Below, one piece after another: positions 58,865-64,000 of a stretch of 64,000 nucleotides of DNA. The translations under genes were made by a program, and so were the position numbers. Within the stretch, counting starts at the first letter, position 1; each line of letters opens with the position of its first letter. The DNA is taken from positions 42,969 through 106,968 of the forward strand of contig SJOL01001927.1 in assembly GCA_004794785.1 (NCBI GenBank), written 5' to 3'. The stretch comes from Opisthorchis felineus (Eukaryota; Platyhelminthes; Trematoda; Opisthorchiida; Opisthorchiidae). The notes beneath the pieces are model-generated. The model saw only the letters and a list, made by a program, of their open reading frames with translations. It searched no databases and was not told where the DNA came from.

Positions 58865-60055
58865 GACACCTGCAGGGCCTCGCTTGAGTACGGAGCGCCG
58901 CCATGTGTAGTGCGGCAGTTTGCGGCCAATGTATTTGGCAAGATTCTGAAAACTAGGAACATATACAACTACCTTTAGAAGTGTCAAACAGCTCCGTTGA
59001 GTAGGTGCCGCATAGTTAGGTTTTTGCTGTGGCCTATGTTATGCCTTCAGCGCTGGCCACACTTCGAGAGGTTAAATGCGTGCTTGTGCTGCAGTCAGGA
59101 TAATGTCACTGTAGCCAAATGTGCTTCGCCAGATGGCAGCAAATAGAACTTTTTCGACGCTCTCAGAATGTTGTAAATGTCGATGGAACACAAGCGAAAA
59201 GCCGTTCTGGGTAAGTTTTTTAAAGCAATTTCTATCTGGCGGTAGATACAAGCTCTGCACCTTCCTGATCACGGATGAAATGGGTACGGGATGTCCTGGT
59301 TTGTATGCCTTCCTAGAATGCGAAAAGTTTTACCCGAAGCGTTAAATGTTCCGTTTATTCAGGCAAATGATGGGTAGCAGTATCAAGTGCAGACTTTCGT
59401 CATGGACAAGTTGGCGGCACAAATGCGGACAGCGAGAGTAGTGTTCGGCTGCTTTGTCCTGTTGTGCTGCTTCCACATTGGAAAAGCTATCACGTAAAAT
59501 CCATCTATTTTTGGTCACAGACACTCTGCGAACGGCGGGCATCCATTCCATCGCATGGCCCGCCTGTACAACGCAGTACGGTAGGTATTCTGTTTATCAT
59601 GATACAAACACACAGACTCCGGCAAGATCTGCAAGTACTGCGCCACACGGACACGCGATTCATCTCTTATTCTGAGGCCCTCTGGTTATAACTCCCCGAA
59701 AATGGCCTGTACAGGCACAATCCGGGATGATTCACTTTGGTAATGTGACCACCAAACGCCTGGAGAATGCCAACGGTCGCCTTAAAAACCGGGTACACCA
59801 GTCCAACACACTGAAGCATGCCATACAGTGGGTGCCCGGCAAGCCGCGACCCACGCGAGAATTTGATATGCATACGCCATATCAATGCGACCGACGGGAA
59901 ATCCTGGAGGGCGGCGGCTACGTTCTGAACGTGGTCTGTCAAATGACTACGTATGCATGTTCCCTCACTTTGAGGCACTTGAGGCCGCGACCGTCAACAC
60001 AGCAACATCATAGTGTTGGAACATAGAGGGTGAGTCCAATCTACGTTAGCTAACT
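58865..60055. other. Unassigned stretch
   Basis: Short frames on both strands only. It may be the body of the retroelement whose 3' end lies at 60430, but no protein motif could be confirmed. Confidence 0.35.
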
Positions 60056-60059
60056 TATA

Positions 60060-60430
60060 CTTCCTGGTGAAACCACCCAGGTGCTCCCAGACGGTTGACA
60101 CCTGTGCTGGGGAATGTGCATGCCACTTCTATCAGGCAATGTGTCTCCCCCACGTCTGTTTTTTCACTGCATTCAGAGGTCGGTCGGTTCCAAGCAGCAA
60201 GAACTAAACTTCATAGATTTTTTCTCGGGTTTCTTCCCTATCTACCGACGAAGGATATCGGGTTGCAACATATCAGGACGAGCGGTACCCCTAACACCTC
60301 TTTCTAAGCTACCGCCGTCGATGCCGACGGCCTGCCCGCTAGTCATTTTTTTATTCTGACTGTAACATTATGATCATGCCTGACGGCATGCTGCCCACCA
60401 GTTGGGAATAAACATTATTATTATTATTAA
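60060..60430 (+). mobile_element. CR1-like 3' end with (ATT)n tail (+)
   Basis: Ends in the stem-loop CATGCC-TGAC-GGCATG (60375-60390), CTGCCCACCAGTTGGGAATAAA and an ATT repeat to 60430. The same terminal module occurs in both 356-bp arms and, reversed, at 60806-60960. The (ATT)n tail marks a target-primed 3' end. Confidence 0.7.
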
Positions 60431-60805
60431 ATAAACAGAGAGGTGGATAACCTTCCGGGGCGGGGACCTTGAATGGCCACCGCTTTAATTAAGCATTTGG
60501 TTGTTCAGGGGAAAATCCTGCTGCGCCAAGGCCCGATGTCTGGGGCTGACGACCTGCTTCGGTGGCCTAGGATAGTGCAGCTCAACTCAGGCGGCGGTTT
60601 GGGGAAACAAACTTGGGCTTTTGTGCGCTTTGTGACTGGCCGACCGGCAAGAGTGACTGCCGGTGTGCAAATGATCGCGTATCATATCACGTCGAATGTT
60701 GCGCTGGTGCACCTTGCCCACTGTGTGGTGATGCTCTTCAGGTGAATCCGCAGATGACATATTTATGGTGCCTAGGCCCCGGTTAGTCCAGAAGACGCAA
60801 CGGTG
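60431..60805. other. Spacer between two oppositely oriented LINE 3' tails
   Basis: A 90-codon plus-strand frame (60473-60745) has no recognised features. Nothing else was seen. Confidence 0.35.
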
Positions 60806-60960
60806 TTAATAATAATAATAAAAATGTTTATTTCCATCTGGTGGGTGGCATGCCGTCAGGCATGAGCATGTCACAGTTAGAATAAAAGGATGACTGGCGG
60901 GGTTTGTGAGTACAAGGGATTGCGCGGAAAAGGGACATTATCATAAAAGGTGGGCATTAA
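60806..60960 (-). mobile_element. CR1-like 3' end with (ATT)n tail (-)
   Basis: On the minus strand the element ends CATGCC-TGAC-GGCATG (60864-60849), CCACCCACCAGATGGAAATAAA and ATT repeats (60823-60806). Upstream it matches the arm at 57660-57810, for example GGTTTGTGAGTACAAGGGAT against AATTTGTGGGTACAGGAGAT. Confidence 0.75.
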
Positions 60961-61500
60961 TAATAACAGGTTTACTTCCCAAGTTGTAGGGAGCATGCCG
61001 ATTGAGGCATGACTGGGACGTTATAACCTGAAAGCGGTAGGCAACAACACAAAGGAGAGGGAGTTACAACTAGCAAAGCATGCTTATTACGCGAAAAATT
61101 ATCGCAGATGTGGGAACCGAAAGAAACGAGGACAATGGGTATGAGGTACGACTAGTTCAAAGATGTGGTCTGCTGGCCTGAACTAAAACTGGAAACCGTT
61201 GCAGGCCATGAGTGACCTTGGGCGGTCCAGTAAATGGCTAGGGTTACCAAATGCATAAATGGAGATGGAGGTAGAAGAATTCAATCTGGAGACAAATGGC
61301 AAGTTTTGTCTCAAAAATATGGTTTAAATTGAAACTGAGTGGACTCACTGGTGTCAATGTTGTAGGGAGGTCAGGTGCAAAGGGTGGTTTTGATGGGGAG
61401 ATTGTGCAAATGCATAGGGCCAATCGAACACCGTAAATGAACTTGTTGAAGAGGCAAGCCGAAATTGCGGCAGGAAACTTGGTTGGTTAAATCCGAACGA
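60961..61500 (-). mobile_element. Second, divergent CR1-like 3' end in tandem (-)
   Basis: Begins with a TTATTA tail remnant (about 60958-60966), followed on the minus strand by a stem-loop CATGCC..GGCATG with a six-base loop (61111-60994 region; arms at 60994-60999 and 61006-61011). The body around 61330-61510 matches 58220-58400. It therefore represents another insertion beside the first. Confidence 0.55.
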
Positions 61501-61509
61501 TATGTTCAG

Positions 61510-62990
61510 CTGTTTAGAACAAGGCGGTTGGGGCCAGGTGAAAAATTTGTTAGTGGTTGCGATTACAGGCTCGAGTGGGCGAGAGGTTGCGGTCGAGATT
61601 CTGAAGAAAACAGTTGCAGGAGTGCCATCAGACTGGGTATGGCAGTGCCATGCCATCATTGCACTGACATATTTCGGTTTCTGGACAGCTTCGTAACGGT
61701 CATCAAGGTTGCCGCAATCTGACAGGGGACACGCATTTCCTTAGCAGCCGGATCCGGATAAGACGCGGGGATCGAAACAGATAGAGTCAGGCCAATGCAG
61801 AGTCACGCAAAATTTCCAATCAGCAGGAGGACCAGGGGAGTGTAGACCGCGGACAAGCCAGATTGAATAAATAACGGTTGTACGGGACATTTGCGCAACT
61901 ACGGCCAAAGGTTGAAGCTTGGGAAGAGGGGGAATGAGGAAGGAATAGGATGAGAGCAGTATCGTCTGGTGAGTGCCAGAAGGCATCAGATAAAACGATG
62001 TCCACTAGAAAAAAATATAAAGGGGGATTACAGGAAACTAAATGAACCCAGGAAGAGGTGGATTTTGTTGGCTGACATAGAAGCCACGTACTGGCTGGAC
62101 CAAATTAGGTGCCTAAGTTTGGGAAGGGAAGGACTTAGCCGCCGAGGCAGGGAGGCTAGGCGTTGGATTAGTTGGAACAGGCGATTACATGGTGGATTAC
62201 ATGGCGGTAGTTTTTAGCCCTCGCCGAACGGTTCGCAAAAAAGGCATGTTATGATTTTGACACGAACCTAAGCACGTACTCCCAGTACGGCGTGTCCCGG
62301 AAGCCTATGTAGGTTCATATTTTCGGGCCCAACGTGAAGCAAGTTTACAACCGTGTTTTGACAGCCTAATACTAGGGCTAATGTTGTAGAGCGCTGTTAC
62401 CCCGACGGTCCTGTTACTTTGTTCTACCACGTACACTTACCAGCCTGAAACCACACATAAGTCAGCTTCCCTTTTGAGTGTTCTCGGCCATTAATTACCC
62501 TCTCTCTTATCTCTCATACAAACGTTTCACCTCCTGGAGCTTTATTCGCCCCTGCTTTCTGAAGTGCAGATATGTTGTATAGCGCCTAGTGTCAGCCATC
62601 GAAACAGTGTTCATGCCCGTCTCCGCCGACCCCGTTATATTTCCGTACCTTCCGCCTTAAGCTTCTGTGCCCAGACAACCTATCATTTGTTCCTTCGAGC
62701 TTGGTCCTATCCCTGAATAATTATGTTAGCTCCATTTAATGTATAGTGCTTTGCTCTTCCTAGGTCAAACTAACATAAACCAAACCGAGGCTTTATTTCC
62801 TTACTCTTCAAAACCACTCCGCATCCCCTGATCACGCGCAGTGCACGCACATCATATAGTGAGTCTGGAGATGCGCAATGAATGAAATAATTGCTTGGTT
62901 CTATAGCCCATTCATCCACACACATAACACTGTGGTGCACCTCTGCTTAACATGGCGGTTCGCACCAAAGCTTCGTCGTCGTTTTGCCAC
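61510..62990. other. Unassigned stretch
   Basis: Only short frames, including a 101-codon minus-strand frame (61659-61354) that overlaps repeat sequence. No domain recognised. Confidence 0.35.
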
Positions 62991-62999
62991 AGTAAACGG

Positions 63000-63400
63000 G
63001 CTCCGAACATCTCCATTCTACTGTCGCAGCCCAAATGGTAGGTGCCGTTTCACTTGCCCCCGCGACGTGCCTCTTCCAATGGCTGCTGCTGTTTTCTTGT
63101 TCGAAGTTCCTGAGCTGTTTTATTGGCCTGGCTTTCCCCCGACCGGATAAAATATCTGGTAGCTGAAGTTCTGTAATAATGCACAAGCCGCTGCTTCGTG
63201 GCTTGTCACCCTGAAGAACTAATAGCACGCACGAGGGAAGGAAACCTCGTGTGGTGGACGGGTATGCCCTGCAGGGAGGGTCGGCCTGTTACTTTGCACC
63301 ACGGTGCGTTGATATACTCACCACCCCTCCAGTGGCACAGGTGCATCGCCCATCGCCGGCGGTCCTGAGCCTGGCCTTTATTTCAGGAAACCCATAAAAG
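63000..63400 (-). repeat. GC-rich dispersed repeat, copy 2
   Basis: The reverse complement reads CCGCCGGCGATGGGCGATGC, CCTCCCTGCAGGGCATACCC and TTCAGCTACCAGATATTTTA, as in 58500-58860. It extends past the end of copy 1 with a further frame (from 63150 down) rich in Arg, Lys and Glu. Confidence 0.65.
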
Positions 63401-63404
63401 AGCA

Positions 63405-64000
63405 CCGTTGTTGTTTCTATGTAGCTGGTTTGGACTTGTTCCGGTTGTCAATTATATGGCGAAACCACGAAATACGAGCGAAAGTCAACTGTCCTTCCGT
63501 CTGATTTAAAAAAAGTGCACGGGGTAGACCGAAGATACTCCGCAAGGCTCATGGCTTCCGTCGACGTGCATGGCATCGCCACCCTCGCCCTAGTTGCGGT
63601 TGCAACACCCATATGTCCACTTCATCAGCCAGACATAATACGCACGTCCTCCCCGCTTGTTCACGAGGTGACATTATATCAGCTTTGGGCTGATAGTAGT
63701 GACTCAGTGACTGGCGAACCATACTCTTACATTTCTGTTCAGTTCATGTAGCAGTTTCCAGTTACATTACAGTTCCTATCTACTATCTCAGAGGCTCTTG
63801 TTCAACCGAGCTTTATTTGTCTGTTGTCCTTCTTCGCATTAACCTCCGCACACTTTGCACGACGGAGACCCTCTGATTGGACTGTTCAGCTGAGCTAAAA
63901 ACAACTTCAGTGCCCCGTCTAACTCGCCCTGTCGTCACCCGTACCAACTAGTCAGAAGTCTTGACTCTCTGCTGGCTACCTCGGCGGCCAAGTCCTCACC
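63405..64000. other. Unassigned window end
   Basis: A 78-codon plus-strand frame (63515-63751) has no recognised features. Nothing else supported. Confidence 0.35.

Noticed and set aside
1..64000. CRISPR array, bacterial operon or phage-like defence island
   Set aside because: No regularly spaced direct repeats and no dense same-strand gene runs. Introns, SINEs and LINEs show a eukaryotic nuclear sequence.

Overview
The window looks like nuclear DNA of a parasitic flatworm, most likely a digenean trematode. Three things point there. The clearest gene is split by introns of only 32, 32 and 34 bp, a flatworm trait. Much of the window is decayed non-LTR retrotransposon of the RTE and CR1 types found in trematodes. 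There are also tRNA-derived SINEs, one carrying a hammerhead ribozyme of the kind known from the schistosome SM-alpha element. No bacterial-style operon, ribosome binding site or terminator was seen. The species is not determined.

Four protein-coding genes can be supported. (1) 4510-6042 (+) is an uninterrupted 510-codon reading frame for a C2H2 zinc-finger protein with the finger order of the ZNF280/POGZ family. (2) About 21449-22563 (+) is the 3' part of an unrecognised gene, reconstructed as five phase-compatible exons followed by two AATAAA signals. (3) About 37840 down to 27204 (-) is a Q/M/P/G-rich, nuclear-looking protein whose exons are separated by a 33-bp, a 1.5-kb and an 8.3-kb intron; the last holds several retroelement copies. 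(4) 44684 down to about 43402 (-) is a quinolinate phosphoribosyltransferase (QPRT) homologue that keeps the fold signature but has lost most catalytic and phosphoribosyl-binding residues, so it reads as a pseudoenzyme. An orphan terminal exon at 41363-41179 (-) has a strong splice acceptor and may belong to gene 4.

Mobile DNA fills most of the rest. RTE-type copies lie at 1-1240, 3159-3440, 17370-19600 (the best preserved, with YADD), 24150-24560, 26330-27040, 28740-29400 and, reversed, 30070-29420. CR1-type copies lie at 46730-48060 (+) and 51910-48190 (-), meeting tail to tail. CR1-like 3' ends with a conserved stem-loop and (ATT)n tails lie at 52019-52290, 57660-57930, 60060-60430, 60806-60960 and 60961-61020. 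A tRNA-type SINE family occurs at 1620, 23606, 36745-36965, 39590-39760 and perhaps 31500. The hammerhead SINE occurs at 16725-16885, where its core can still fold, and as a back-to-back inverted pair at 41617-42310.

Two 356-bp inverted repeats, about 98% identical by eye, bracket 52019-57930 and stand out against the otherwise old, eroded repeats. The long stretches 6.0-16.7 kb, 19.6-21.4 kb and 30-36 kb contain little that can be assigned. Everything was read by eye. Splice sites are inferred from phase and consensus, and family names rest on recognisable motifs.
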